Source: Brachyspira pilosicoli (GTDB lineage: Bacteria > Spirochaetota > Brachyspiria > Brachyspirales > Brachyspiraceae). Taken from it: DNA of 17,952 nucleotides. The stretch spans positions 1-17,952 of the forward strand of contig NZ_SRZM01000050.1 of NCBI RefSeq assembly GCF_019402445.1. Reading direction: 5' to 3'. The first letter of the stretch is position 1. The number at the start of each line of letters is the position of its first letter. The notes under the pieces were generated by a model. It saw nothing but the letters and a program-made list of their open reading frames with translations, did no database searches and had not been told where the DNA came from. Below, in pieces: positions 7,495 to 14,604 of the stretch. The translations under genes were made by a program, and so were the position numbers.

Positions 7495-8946
7495 TTATTT
7501 TATATCCTTCTCATCAAAACCTAATGCTTTGGCAACCCCAAGTCCATAAGCTTTATCAACATTCATACAGTTTTTAATATGTCTTAATTGCACTTCTTTA
7601 GTAACACCATTCATATCTCTTGCTGTATTTTCAAACAACACTTGTTTTTGTGCATCTGTCATAAGATTAAATAAAGCTCTTGCATCAGTGTAATAATCAT
7701 CATCATCTTCTCTGTGGTCATATCTATAAGCATCACCGTAAATCTTCAAAGGCGGTTCAGCATATTCTCTTTGCTCTTTCCATTCACCTTGTGAGTTTGG
7801 CTCATATTCTACCTTAGAACCATTAGACTCTACTCTCATATATCCATCTCTGTGATAAGTGTTAGGTTTAAACTTAGGAGCATTTACTGGTATGCTTGCA
7901 TAGTTAACACCTAATCTATATCTTTGAGTATCAGTGTATGAGAATAATCTTCCTTGAAGCATTCTGTCTGGTGAGAATCCAATACCTGGCACTATTGTAG
8001 AAGGGCTGAATGCTGATTGCTCTACTTCTGCAAAATAATTTTCAGGGTTTCTATTTAATTCTAAAACACCAACATCAATTAGAGGATATTCTTTTTGTGA
8101 CCAAGTTTTAGTTAAGTCAAATGGATTTCTTTTACTTGCATTTGCTTGCTCTTCAGTCATTATTTGAATTTTCATATTCCATTTAGGGAAGTCGCCTCTT
8201 TCTATAGCTTCAAACAAATCTTTTTGAGAACTTTCTCTGTCTTTTGCTATTATTGCTGCAGCTTCTTCATCAGTTAAATTTTTAATTCCTTGCTGAGTCT
8301 TGAAATGGAATTTTACCCAATATCTTTTACCTTCTTTGTTTATAAAGCTATAAGCATGACTACTAAATCCATGCATATGCCTATAACTATAAGGTATACC
8401 TCTATCACTCATATCTATAGTTATTTGGTGAATAGCTTCAGGAAGTGAAGTTAAGAAATCCCATTTATTTTGAGCACTTCTCATATTAGTTTTTGGGTCT
8501 CTTTTTACAGCATGGTTCAAATCAGGAAATTTCAAAGGGTCTCTAAAATAAAATACAGGAGTATTGTTTCCTACCAAGTCCCAGTTTCCTTCTTCAGTAT
8601 AAAACTTAATAGCAAATCCTCTTATATCTCTTTCAGCATCAGCAGCTCCCCTCTCACCTGCTACAGTAGAAAATCTTACAAATAAATCTGTTTTCTTTCC
8701 AATTTCAGAGAATATTTTTGCTTTAGTATATTTTGTTATATCATGAGTAACTGTAAATGTACCATAAGCCCCAGAACCTTTAGCGTGCATTCTTCTTTCT
8801 GGTATAACTTCTCTATCAAAATGTGCCATCTTTTCCATAAACCATACATCTTGAAGCAACATAGGTCCTCTTGCACCTGCTGTCATAGAATGTTGATTAT
8901 TCTCTACAGGGGCACCAAATTCAGTTGTTAATTTTTTATCTGACAT
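7495..8946 (-). CDS. katA: Haem catalase, monofunctional small-subunit type
   Basis: The 483-residue protein converts hydrogen peroxide to water and oxygen. It has the catalase active-site signature [20 protein letters not shown] (43-62) with distal His54, the catalytic Asn in VGNNTPVF (125-132), and the proximal haem-ligand signature [14 protein letters not shown] (333-346) with Tyr337. The length matches the ~480-residue clade, with no C-terminal flavodoxin-like extension. AAGGAG stands eight bases before the ATG. It is a single-gene unit with its own promoter and terminator, next to small redox proteins. A catalase in an otherwise anaerobic-looking genome suggests exposure to host oxygen. 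The coding region looks slightly less A+T rich than its neighbours, but not enough to argue transfer. Confidence 0.97.
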   Translation of the reverse strand: MSDKKLTTEFGAPVENNQHSMTAGARGPMLLQDVWFMEKMAHFDREVIPERRMHAKGSGAYGTFTVTHDITKYTKAKIFSEIGKKTDLFVRFSTVAGERGAADAERDIRGFAIKFYTEEGNWDLVGNNTPVFYFRDPLKFPDLNHAVKRDPKTNMRSAQNKWDFLTSLPEAIHQITIDMSDRGIPYSYRHMHGFSSHAYSFINKEGKRYWVKFHFKTQQGIKNLTDEEAAAIIAKDRESSQKDLFEAIERGDFPKWNMKIQIMTEEQANASKRNPFDLTKTWSQKEYPLIDVGVLELNRNPENYFAEVEQSAFSPSTIVPGIGFSPDRMLQGRLFSYTDTQRYRLGVNYASIPVNAPKFKPNTYHRDGYMRVESNGSKVEYEPNSQGEWKEQREYAEPPLKIYGDAYRYDHREDDDDYYTDARALFNLMTDAQKQVLFENTARDMNGVTKEVQLRHIKNCMNVDKAYGLGVAKALGFDEKDIK

Positions 8947-8985
8947 TTTAATTACTCCTTATTAGTATTAATTATTAATAAATAT

Positions 8986-9014
8986 AATATACTACATAAA
9001 TATAGTTATTGCAA
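8986..9014 (-). promoter_or_regulatory. Probable promoter of katA
   Basis: TTGCAA (9014-9009) and TATATT (8991-8986) are separated by 17 bp on the minus strand, about 40 bp upstream of the ATG. In such A+T-rich DNA the -10 is not unique. I could not find a convincing PerR-type box. Confidence 0.5.
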
Positions 9015-9156
9015 GAGAAAACCATATATTTTTTATAAAAAATGCAATATTTTTTTAATTTTTTATTAAATCAAAAAAGAAAAAATACATATTAAAATTA
9101 GAACAATATAGATAAATTAACAGATAAATATTTGTTATATTATAAAAAATGATGAT

Positions 9157-9192
9157 AAAAAAAGAGATGAATATAAAAATACCCATCTCTTT
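9157..9192 (-). terminator. Intrinsic terminator of the selenoprotein pair
   Basis: Leftward RNA pairs AAAGAGATGGGTA (9192-9180) with TATTCATCTCTTT (9173-9161), 13 bp with two G.U pairs and a 6-nt loop, then runs into U residues (9160-9157). It begins 24 bp after the stop of the second gene. Confidence 0.85.
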
Positions 9193-9216
9193 TATATAAA
9201 ATTTAATAATAAAAAA

Positions 9217-9558
9217 TTATAAATTAGCTTTCAATAATTCAATGATCTCTTCTTTACTTAATACTTTTCCATAAGAAAGAACCTTATCATCTAAAACCAA
9301 AGCTGGAGTTGACATAACACCATAAAATGCTATATCTTCCATATTTTCTACATGTTTGATAGCCAAATCAAGTTTAGCTTCTTCGATTGCAGCTATAGTG
9401 TTTTCTTCTAATTTTCTGCAATTTTCACAGCCTGTACCAAGTATTTTTACTCTTGCCTCAATAGGTTCTTCTTGTACTTTTTCCTCTTCACCGAAGGGAT
9501 CTATAACAGGGCCTCAGCCACAGCCTCCATTACCAAAAAAAAGATCTTTTAATGACAT
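9217..9558 (-). CDS. Thioredoxin-like selenoprotein A: in-frame TGA read as Sec15, CxxC retained
   Basis: From the ATG at 9558, with AAGGAG eight bases upstream, the frame runs 113 residues to TAA, interrupted once by TGA at 9516-9514. Reading TGA as selenocysteine gives an N-terminal FFGNGGCGUGPVIDPFG (7-23), then a compact thioredoxin fold: VKILGTGCENCRKLEEN with C44/C47, and YGVMSTPALVLDD near 80-92. This fold is the 'redox-active disulfide protein 2' family, usually about 80 residues. The homology continues in one frame on both sides of the TGA, with no plausible restart after it, so a premature stop would leave a 14-residue peptide. The C13-x-U15 motif looks like a second redox pair. A weak 6-bp stem (CUGAGG/CUUCGG) encloses the TGA; I cannot call it a clear SECIS. 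The alternative is a Cys-to-stop pseudogene, but the same pattern next door argues against it. Confidence 0.78.
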
Positions 9559-9597
9559 ATAATTTTCTCCTTAAAAAATTTATTTATTATATATAAA

Positions 9598-9906
9598 TTA
9601 TAACAATTTTTCTTTTAAAATACCTATTAACCTCTCTTCTGAAAGAATTTCACCATAAGAAACAAGTTCATCATTTATTATAAGTGCAGGCAAAGTCATA
9701 ACACCATAATACGACATTGTAGCCTTATCATCAGTGGATTTAATAGGAAACTCAATATTTAATTTATTTATAGCATTTTGCAAATTAGTAAGCATTTCAG
9801 CAGAGTTTTCGTTAGATAATAATAAGATTTTATCTACTTCTCTTTGTATACTCTCATCTTCTAGAGAGTCAGGTAAACAGCCTCAGCCGAAATCTATTCT
9901 TTGCAT
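9598..9906 (-). CDS. Thioredoxin-fold selenoprotein B: in-frame TGA read as Sec8, CxxC lost
   Basis: From ATG at 9906 (AGAGG six bases upstream) the frame has 102 codons with one TGA at 9885-9883, giving MQRIDFGUGCLPDSLEDE. The rest matches its downstream neighbour: YYGVMTLPALIINDELVSYG, then ILSEERLIGILKEKLL. Where the neighbour has GTGCENC this protein has LSNENSA, so the thioredoxin CxxC is gone and U8/C10 would be the only redox centre. If TGA were a stop, the first in-frame Met would be residue 38. That would remove the first beta strand and has no SD. It is the first gene of a two-gene transcript, 39 bp ahead of its paralogue, probably from tandem duplication. Function unknown; redox or selenium/metalloid handling is inference. 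Confidence 0.75.
9850..9885 (-). promoter_or_regulatory. SECIS-like hairpin just after the TGA of selenoprotein B
   Basis: After the TGA (9885-9883) come 13 nt, then a perfect 6-bp stem ACTCTC (9869-9864) / GAGAGT (9855-9850) with loop TAGAAGAT. The loop starts 19 nt after the TGA, within the 16-37 nt range I recall for bacterial SECIS elements. The loop has G at its third position, not its first two, so the match is partial. Confidence 0.5.
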
Positions 9907-9936
9907 ATATACCTCTTAAAAGTTTTTTATATATAC

Positions 9937-9965
9937 ATCATATAGGTATATTAATATAATTGCAA
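9937..9965 (-). promoter_or_regulatory. Promoter of the selenoprotein pair
   Basis: TTGCAA (9965-9960), a 17-bp spacer and TATGAT (9942-9937) on the minus strand. The start would be near 9930, leaving a leader of about 24 nt that contains AGAGG. No promoter-like pair is evident in the 39 bp between the two genes, so they are probably co-transcribed. Confidence 0.65.
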
Positions 9966-10020
9966 ATTTATTTTTAAAAAATATCAAATAAATTTATGCT
10001 ATATAAACTTTTTAAACAAA

Positions 10021-10968
10021 TTATTTTCTGTAAGCCATTCTCCTATAAGTGTGTCTTATACCCCTAAGAGCAATAGACATAGCCATAATATTTTCAGGCA
10101 ATGACATTCCGCTATAAGCAGCATCTCCAATATGCACAATATCAGCACCAGCCATCTTTGACCATAAAGTCATCTCTCTAATAGTATTAACATCAGCACC
10201 TTCTTGAGAAGTACCTATAGCAGTTTTTGCTAAAGCACCGAAACTATGTATTCTCTTTATCTGTTCATGAACAAAATCAACAGTATAACCAGGAAGCGTT
10301 GAAGGAGCACCAACCATAACAACATCAGCACCAGCCTTAACCATATTGTCAAGCTCTTCCATAGAATATACATTATCTCCGCCAGCTCCATGCATCTTGC
10401 CAGCAATAATAAGAATTTTATCTCCGCACACAGTTTTTAATTCTTTAGCAGACTTTGCTATATTTTCTATTGTAACACCTGTATTAGGATTTCCTGTAAG
10501 AACAACATAATCAAAACCATATTTAAGAAGTTTCTCATAATTTTCTTTTGAAGCCCTAAAACCAGGATTATAATTACTATCTTCTGGAACAGGCTCTAAA
10601 TTAACACCAATTAATCTTCCTGTAATTTTTTTCAAATCTTTTACTATATTTTCATTATTTTTATTTATTTCATTAACCAAACCTTTTAATCTTGCAGAAA
10701 GCCAAGTTTTCTCTGATGAATCAGGATTTTCTTTATACAATCCCCAAATAAAAGGCTTATTCATATCAAATAAATTTAATGTAATAAAATCAGCACCGAA
10801 TGCACTTGCTGCTTCTGCATTACTAACGGAATCTATTAAAGGTTGATGTCCGCAGCATACTTCTGCCATAACAGACCTTCCCTCAGATTTTTTTATAATA
10901 TCTTTTAATAAAGATGCATTCATGTTTAACACATCTTCTAAAGCAAGTTCAAAAATTCTTTTACCCAT
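10021..10968 (-). CDS. TIM-barrel-like protein linked to a PTS permease (DUF7916-type, function unknown)
   Basis: This 315-residue soluble protein shows a repeating strand-loop pattern typical of a (beta/alpha)8 barrel: GADFITLNLFD (58-68), LIGVNLEPVPED (119-130), FDYVVLTGNPNTGVT (152-166), ILIIAGKMHGAGG (185-197), GADVVMVGAPSTLPG (213-227), AIGTSQEGAD (250-259) and GADIVHIGDAAYSGM (274-288). I recall relatives next to PTS EIIC genes in Firmicutes under names such as 'haloacid dehalogenase-like hydrolase' or DUF7916, but I see no DxDxT HAD motif, so that name looks wrong. GGAGAG lies about 11 bases before the ATG. The gene is 30 bp downstream of the EIIC gene, so it is probably in the same transcript and may act on the imported, phosphorylated sugar. 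No substrate can be named. Confidence 0.7.
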   Translation of the reverse strand: MGKRIFELALEDVLNMNASLLKDIIKKSEGRSVMAEVCCGHQPLIDSVSNAEAASAFGADFITLNLFDMNKPFIWGLYKENPDSSEKTWLSARLKGLVNEINKNNENIVKDLKKITGRLIGVNLEPVPEDSNYNPGFRASKENYEKLLKYGFDYVVLTGNPNTGVTIENIAKSAKELKTVCGDKILIIAGKMHGAGGDNVYSMEELDNMVKAGADVVMVGAPSTLPGYTVDFVHEQIKRIHSFGALAKTAIGTSQEGADVNTIREMTLWSKMAGADIVHIGDAAYSGMSLPENIMAMSIALRGIRHTYRRMAYRK

Positions 10969-10998
10969 AATAATATACTCTCCTTTTTTATTTTATAA

Positions 10999-12426
10999 TT
11001 ATTTATTTTCTTCTTCTAACTCTTCTAATAAAAGTTTTTTATCATAAGCTATTAAGAAAGGGAAATACATAGCAGTTAAAACAGCTAAATTAATTAAAAC
11101 CAATATTATAGCCTTCCAATCTCCACCCGTAGCAAAATAAGCATATAAAGGAGCAGGGAAAGTCCAAGGCACAACAGCAACAGTCTGAGAAATAAAACCT
11201 ATCTTAGTAGCTATATAAGATATAATAACACATATCATAGGACCTGCAATATATGGCACCATTAAATATGGATTAAGTACTATAGGAGTTCCAAACACTA
11301 TAGGTTCATTAATATTAAATAAACAAGGAGCCAAAGAAGATTTTCCTAAAACTTTCATATATTTTGATTTTGCCACAAAAGCCATCAATATAACAAGTCC
11401 AAGAGTACCGCCACCTCCACCTATCCATACAAAAGCATAATAAAACTGATTTGTTAATATATAAGGTATAGCCTCACCGCTTATATACGCCTGAGCATTA
11501 GCCTCAAAAAGCTGTAAAAGTATTGGCATAGTGAAAGCCTCTACTATAGAACTTCCATGAATACCCAAACACCATAAGAAACATATAAAAAACACCATTA
11601 TCAATGCTCCTGGCAAACTGTTTATTATAATAGGAAGCCAGAAGAATAATTTTTGTAATATTACATGTAAATCTATAATGCCTGAAGGAAATTGTTTTGG
11701 AAATAAAGTTGGTATTAAATGAAGAAGTTCGAATAATGACACTATAACCAACAAAGGAATTAAAGCTTCGAATGACCTTATTACTCCTTCAGGAACACCG
11801 TCCGGCATTTTTATAGTTAAGTTTTTCTTTTTAAAGAAATTAAATATAAAACATACAACAATTACACATAAAAAACCTACAAACATTCCCTTACTGCCCA
11901 TATTATCCATAGGTATTATAAGACCTAAAGATTTTAAAGGAGCTGAAGAAACATTAAAACTCTCTCCAATATTAGGCAAGCTTTCTAATTTCAACAATTC
12001 CATCAAAGCAAGCTGATTTTCCTCTGTTACTACAACTTTAGAAAATGATACTGCTTCTAATGCCTTAGTCCAATCTAAAGTCATAAAAAATGCTATCAAA
12101 GAAATTAATATAGTTGGAATTGTAGGAAGCTCTAAATTCCTTGATAAATGATAAGCCGTACCTATTATAACAAAGATTGATATAATGCTCATAGTAGCTT
12201 GAAAAGGCATTAATATAATATCTCTATTTAATGCAATCCATTTAAAAAGTCCAACAGTCTCAAACCAAGAACTAGGAACAGGAGGATATGCTATAAGTAA
12301 GAAAAAACTACCAACTATAGTTATACTTATAACAGATATAACCCCCTCTTTAATTGCACTAATATATTTATTATTAGACAATTTTACAACACTATTAAGT
12401 AAAACATTTTCAACAAATTTATTCAT
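10999..12426 (-). CDS. PTS sugar transporter EIIC, lactose/cellobiose family
   Basis: The 475-residue polytopic membrane protein carries the two hallmarks of the cellobiose/lactose EIIC fold: CLGIHGSS with His290 and LFNINEPIVFGTP with Glu374, the substrate-contact residues in ChbC-type permeases. A glycine run, WIGGGGGTLG (334-343), is also typical. EIIC forms the sugar channel and needs EIIB to phosphorylate the substrate and EIIA to supply the phosphate. Neither is fused here or encoded nearby, so partners must be elsewhere. AAGGG lies six bases before the ATG, with a consensus promoter and operator-like repeats just upstream. The C-terminus is acidic (LLLEELEEENK). A beta-glucoside or diacetylchitobiose-type substrate is possible but not readable from sequence. 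Confidence 0.92.
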   Translation of the reverse strand: MNKFVENVLLNSVVKLSNNKYISAIKEGVISVISITIVGSFFLLIAYPPVPSSWFETVGLFKWIALNRDIILMPFQATMSIISIFVIIGTAYHLSRNLELPTIPTILISLIAFFMTLDWTKALEAVSFSKVVVTEENQLALMELLKLESLPNIGESFNVSSAPLKSLGLIIPMDNMGSKGMFVGFLCVIVVCFIFNFFKKKNLTIKMPDGVPEGVIRSFEALIPLLVIVSLFELLHLIPTLFPKQFPSGIIDLHVILQKLFFWLPIIINSLPGALIMVFFICFLWCLGIHGSSIVEAFTMPILLQLFEANAQAYISGEAIPYILTNQFYYAFVWIGGGGGTLGLVILMAFVAKSKYMKVLGKSSLAPCLFNINEPIVFGTPIVLNPYLMVPYIAGPMICVIISYIATKIGFISQTVAVVPWTFPAPLYAYFATGGDWKAIILVLINLAVLTAMYFPFLIAYDKKLLLEELEEENK

Positions 12427-12450
12427 AATTATCCCTTATATTTTTTTTGA

Positions 12451-12478
12451 AGTATAAGATATAAGATATAATTGTCAA
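12451..12478 (-). promoter_or_regulatory. Promoter of the PTS EIIC cassette
   Basis: TTGACA (12478-12473), 16-bp spacer, TATACT (12456-12451) on the minus strand. The predicted start is near 12445, giving a leader under 20 nt. Confidence 0.75.
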
Positions 12479-12485
12479 ACTAAAA

Positions 12486-12531
12486 TATTACCGTAATAAT
12501 CTGGTAATAAATTGTTATTATCTGCCAATAA
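12486..12531 (-). promoter_or_regulatory. Tandem operator-like repeats upstream of the PTS promoter
   Basis: On the minus strand two 18-bp units, TTATTGGCAGATAATAAC (12531-12514) and TTATTACCAGATTATTAC (12510-12493), match at 14 positions and are offset by 21 bp, two helical turns. The nearer unit overlaps a perfect 13-bp palindrome, TATTACCGTAATA (12486-12498). Centres fall near -57 and -78, positions typical of an activator. No regulator gene for it is in view. Confidence 0.55.
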
Positions 12532-12559
12532 TCAATCATATTTTAATTAATATAATTTT

Positions 12560-13564
12560 TTACACAAAATAAAAAGCATTAAATAAATAGCCTATTATTA
12601 TTATACCCACAGTAACAATACCAACAAAAGTTATAAGCAAAGGCATCTTTACAACCTTTTTAATCATAATCATAGAAGGAAGTGAAAGAGCTGTAACAGA
12701 CATCATAAATGATAATATAGTTCCCAAACCAGCCCCCTTATAATATAAACTCTCAGCAATAGGAAGTGTACCGAATATATCAGCATACATTGGAATACCA
12801 ACCAAAGAAGCCAAAGGAACAGAATACCAATTATTTTTTCCAAGTATAGCATTTATCCATGCTTCAGGTATAACATTATGTATAAAAGCCCCAATTCCTA
12901 CACCTATAAATATATATAAATAAACCTTTTTTATAGTTTGCTTTACCTGATTTTTTGAATATATTAGCCTATCTTTTTTTGTCATCTTTGCTATTTCTAT
13001 ATTAGCATTAGATTTTATGTTTTTTACAAAGTCTTCTAAATATCTCTCCATTTTAAGCTTGCCTATTATAGTGCCTCCTAAAACAGCAAGTACAAGTCCA
13101 ACAACAACATAAGCAATAGCAATCTTCATTCCAAATACGCTTGAAAGAAGTATTAAAGAAGCCAAATCAACAAGAGGCGATGATATTAAAAAAGAAAATG
13201 TCATAGATATTGGTATGCCCGCAGAAGTAAAACCTATAAAAAGAGGTATAGAAGAACAAGAGCAAAATGGAGTAACAGTTCCAAAAAGTGCTGCTAATAT
13301 ATTTGCTGATATTCCATTAAATCTTCCTAATATTTTTTTAGTTCTTTCAGGAGGGAAGTAGCTTTGAATATATGATATACAAAATATTAACACTGAAAGA
13401 AGAATAAATATTTTTATAACATCATAAACAAAAAATTGTATAACGCCTTTTAATGTTTCTGACATAGCAAAATTATTTAATATATTGCCTATCAAAACAT
13501 TAAGCCATTTCATAGATATAATTTGGTCTTGTATAAAGATAAATATAGTTTTTATGTTTTCCAT
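12560..13564 (-). CDS. ArsP/UPF0718-type permease (DUF318)
   Basis: The 334-residue membrane protein has about eight hydrophobic segments in two halves, joined by a charged cytoplasmic loop (about 170-212). The motif TPFCSCSSIPLFIGF (98-112), with C101 and C103, is diagnostic of the PF03773 permease family; SSPLVDLASL (128-137) and the second-half GIPMYADIFGTLPIAESL (256-273) also fit. Characterised members include ArsP, which exports trivalent organoarsenicals, and some heavy-metal exporters, but most have no known substrate. It lies 31 bp downstream of arsR, so metalloid or metal induction is likely. Relatives are often encoded with small redox-active disulfide proteins like those at 9.2-9.9 kb. 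No terminator is obvious after it. Confidence 0.88.
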   Translation of the reverse strand: MENIKTIFIFIQDQIISMKWLNVLIGNILNNFAMSETLKGVIQFFVYDVIKIFILLSVLIFCISYIQSYFPPERTKKILGRFNGISANILAALFGTVTPFCSCSSIPLFIGFTSAGIPISMTFSFLISSPLVDLASLILLSSVFGMKIAIAYVVVGLVLAVLGGTIIGKLKMERYLEDFVKNIKSNANIEIAKMTKKDRLIYSKNQVKQTIKKVYLYIFIGVGIGAFIHNVIPEAWINAILGKNNWYSVPLASLVGIPMYADIFGTLPIAESLYYKGAGLGTILSFMMSVTALSLPSMIMIKKVVKMPLLITFVGIVTVGIIIIGYLFNAFYFV

Positions 13565-13595
13565 TTTTTAATATCCTAATTTTAATTATATTACT

Positions 13596-13916
13596 TTAAT
13601 CACATTTGCATTTTATTTTCTTGCTAGTCTTTGAGTTATCTAAATGTTCTCCATAAAAGTTAAGAATATTTTTTGCATCTTCAAAGCCTTGTTTATTTAT
13701 ACTATAATGAGTCCATTTACCCTCTTTTCTGCCGTTTACTATTTTGGCATCTAAAAGTATTTTCATGTGATGTGATAATGTTGACTGAACGATATTTAGT
13801 TTCTCTAAAATTTTACAAGCACATATCTCCCCTTCTTTTAACATATCTAATATTTGAAGTCTATTCTCATCACAAAAAGCTTTAAACACAGAAGCATCTT
13901 TTTTATAATTCTTCAT
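13596..13916 (-). CDS. ArsR/SmtB-family metalloregulator
   Basis: The 106-residue repressor has a winged helix: VFKAFCDENRLQILDML (10-26), recognition helix VQSTLSHHMKILLDA (43-57) and wing GRKEGKWTHYSI (62-73). The metal-sensing box ELCVCDL of ArsR appears as EICACKIL (30-37), with C32 and C34; C15 in the first helix and a C-terminal CKC (103-105) are further thiols. I start the gene at 13916, where AGGGGG lies four bases upstream. A longer in-frame start at 13982 would put the coding region across the promoter -35 box, so I reject it. It probably represses itself and the downstream permease until As(III), Sb(III) or another soft metal binds. It is divergent from the flavodoxin, which may be co-regulated. 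Confidence 0.92.
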   Translation of the reverse strand: MKNYKKDASVFKAFCDENRLQILDMLKEGEICACKILEKLNIVQSTLSHHMKILLDAKIVNGRKEGKWTHYSINKQGFEDAKNILNFYGEHLDNSKTSKKIKCKCD

Positions 13917-13931
13917 TGTGCCCCCTAATAT

Positions 13932-13978
13932 ATATCGAACTTTATCGATGTGTATTATAGCAAACATATCGAAGTTTG
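13932..13978 (-). promoter_or_regulatory. Candidate ArsR operators
   Basis: CAAAC-TTCGATAT-GTTTG (13978-13961) sits between the -35 and -10 boxes. ATCGA-TAAAGT-TCGAT (13949-13934) lies at and after the predicted start. The octamer TTCGATAT occurs in both areas (13972-13965 and 13939-13932), 33 bp apart, about three helical turns. The placement suits autorepression. Confidence 0.6.
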
Positions 13979-13982
13979 TCAA
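13954..13982 (-). promoter_or_regulatory. Consensus promoter of arsR-permease
   Basis: TTGACA (13982-13977), 17 bp, TATAAT (13959-13954): a perfect sigma-70 match on the minus strand. Transcription would start near 13947. Such a strong promoter fits one held down by a repressor. Confidence 0.88.
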
Positions 13983-14017
13983 TATGTTAAGATACTAATT
14001 TTCACAAAATATTACAC

Positions 14018-14045
14018 TTGCAAAAATATTCAAATAATATATTAT
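14018..14045 (+). promoter_or_regulatory. Probable promoter of the flavodoxin gene
   Basis: TTGCAA (14018-14023), 16 bp, TATTAT (14040-14045), about 34 bp ahead of the ATG. It faces away from the arsR promoter, with about 35 bp between the two -35 boxes. Confidence 0.5.
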
Positions 14046-14078
14046 TAGAATAATCTAACATTTAAAGGAGATTGTAAA

Positions 14079-14594
14079 ATGAAATACTCAATAGTTTATA
14101 CAAGTAAAAGCGGAAATACAGAAAAATTAGCTCTTGCTATAAAAGAAGCTGCTAATGGAGAATGCTTACAATGCGTTAAAGCAAATGCAGTAGACAATGC
14201 TAAAATTAATGATTCTGATATAGTATTTGTTGGTGCTGGAAGCTACAAGGGCACTTGCGATGAGGCTGCTGGCAAATTTATGGAAACATTAAAAAACAAA
14301 AAAGTATTTTTATTTATGACAGTTGGTTATGGAGATAATCAAGCTTATTATGATAAAATGCTTAATCCTGCTAAAACATTTATAGATTCTTCTAATACAA
14401 TAATTGGCACTTATGCTTGTCAAGGTCAGTGGATAGAGGGACAGAAAAAAAATCTTGAGAATATGTTAGCTAAAGCTGCTACTGATGATGAGAAAAAAGT
14501 TATAGAAGGAAAATTAGCTAATCATTCAAATGCTATGGGGCACCCTAATGCTGATGATTTAAATAAACTAAAAGACATAGTTAAATCTTTATAA
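14079..14594 (+). CDS. Flavodoxin family protein
   Basis: The 171-residue protein begins MKYSIVYTSKSGNTEKLA; TSKSGNT (8-14) is the FMN phosphate-binding loop. VGAGSYKGTCDEAAGKF (51-67) and MTVGYGDNQAYYDK (80-93) stand where the isoalloxazine-contacting loops lie. Flavodoxins carry electrons on FMN. The C-terminal 60 residues (GQKKNLENMLAKAATDDEKK...) form a charged helical extension beyond the minimal fold, as in flavodoxin-like reductase partners. AAAGGAG lies eight bases before the ATG. It diverges from arsR and ends in a strong terminator, so it is probably monocistronic. A role in metalloid or redox stress is inferred from position only. Confidence 0.88.
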   Translation: MKYSIVYTSKSGNTEKLALAIKEAANGECLQCVKANAVDNAKINDSDIVFVGAGSYKGTCDEAAGKFMETLKNKKVFLFMTVGYGDNQAYYDKMLNPAKTFIDSSNTIIGTYACQGQWIEGQKKNLENMLAKAATDDEKKVIEGKLANHSNAMGHPNADDLNKLKDIVKSL

Positions 14595-14604
14595 TAATTT
14601 TTGT

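Noticed and set aside
8947..9060. PerR-type box upstream of katA
   Set aside because: The region is rich in short A/T dyads, but none fits a TTATAATnATTATAA-like site well enough to separate it from background.
9514..9516. TGA in gene A as an ordinary stop, a pseudogene mutation, or a Trp codon
   Set aside because: The frame and family homology continue for 98 residues. The adjacent paralogue has TGA in the same motif. TGG is used for Trp, and pstB terminates with TGA.
9356..9562. 68-residue rightward open frame opposite selenoprotein A
   Set aside because: It is antisense to the thioredoxin-fold frame, low in complexity (many Ser/Pro/Phe), and has no convincing SD.
9598..9795. Gene B starting at the Met at 9795
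   Set aside because: No SD precedes it and it would remove the first strand of the fold. The ATG at 9906 has AGAGG and a promoter at the right distances.
9966..10020. Hairpin after the TIM-barrel-like gene (AAGTTTAT / ATAAATTT) as a terminator
   Set aside because: It is an eight-pair all-A/T stem with a G.U pair and no U-run, expected by chance at this composition.
13917..13982. N-terminal extension of ArsR by 22 residues
   Set aside because: It would overlap the perfect promoter and lacks an SD, whereas AGGGGG precedes the ATG at 13916.
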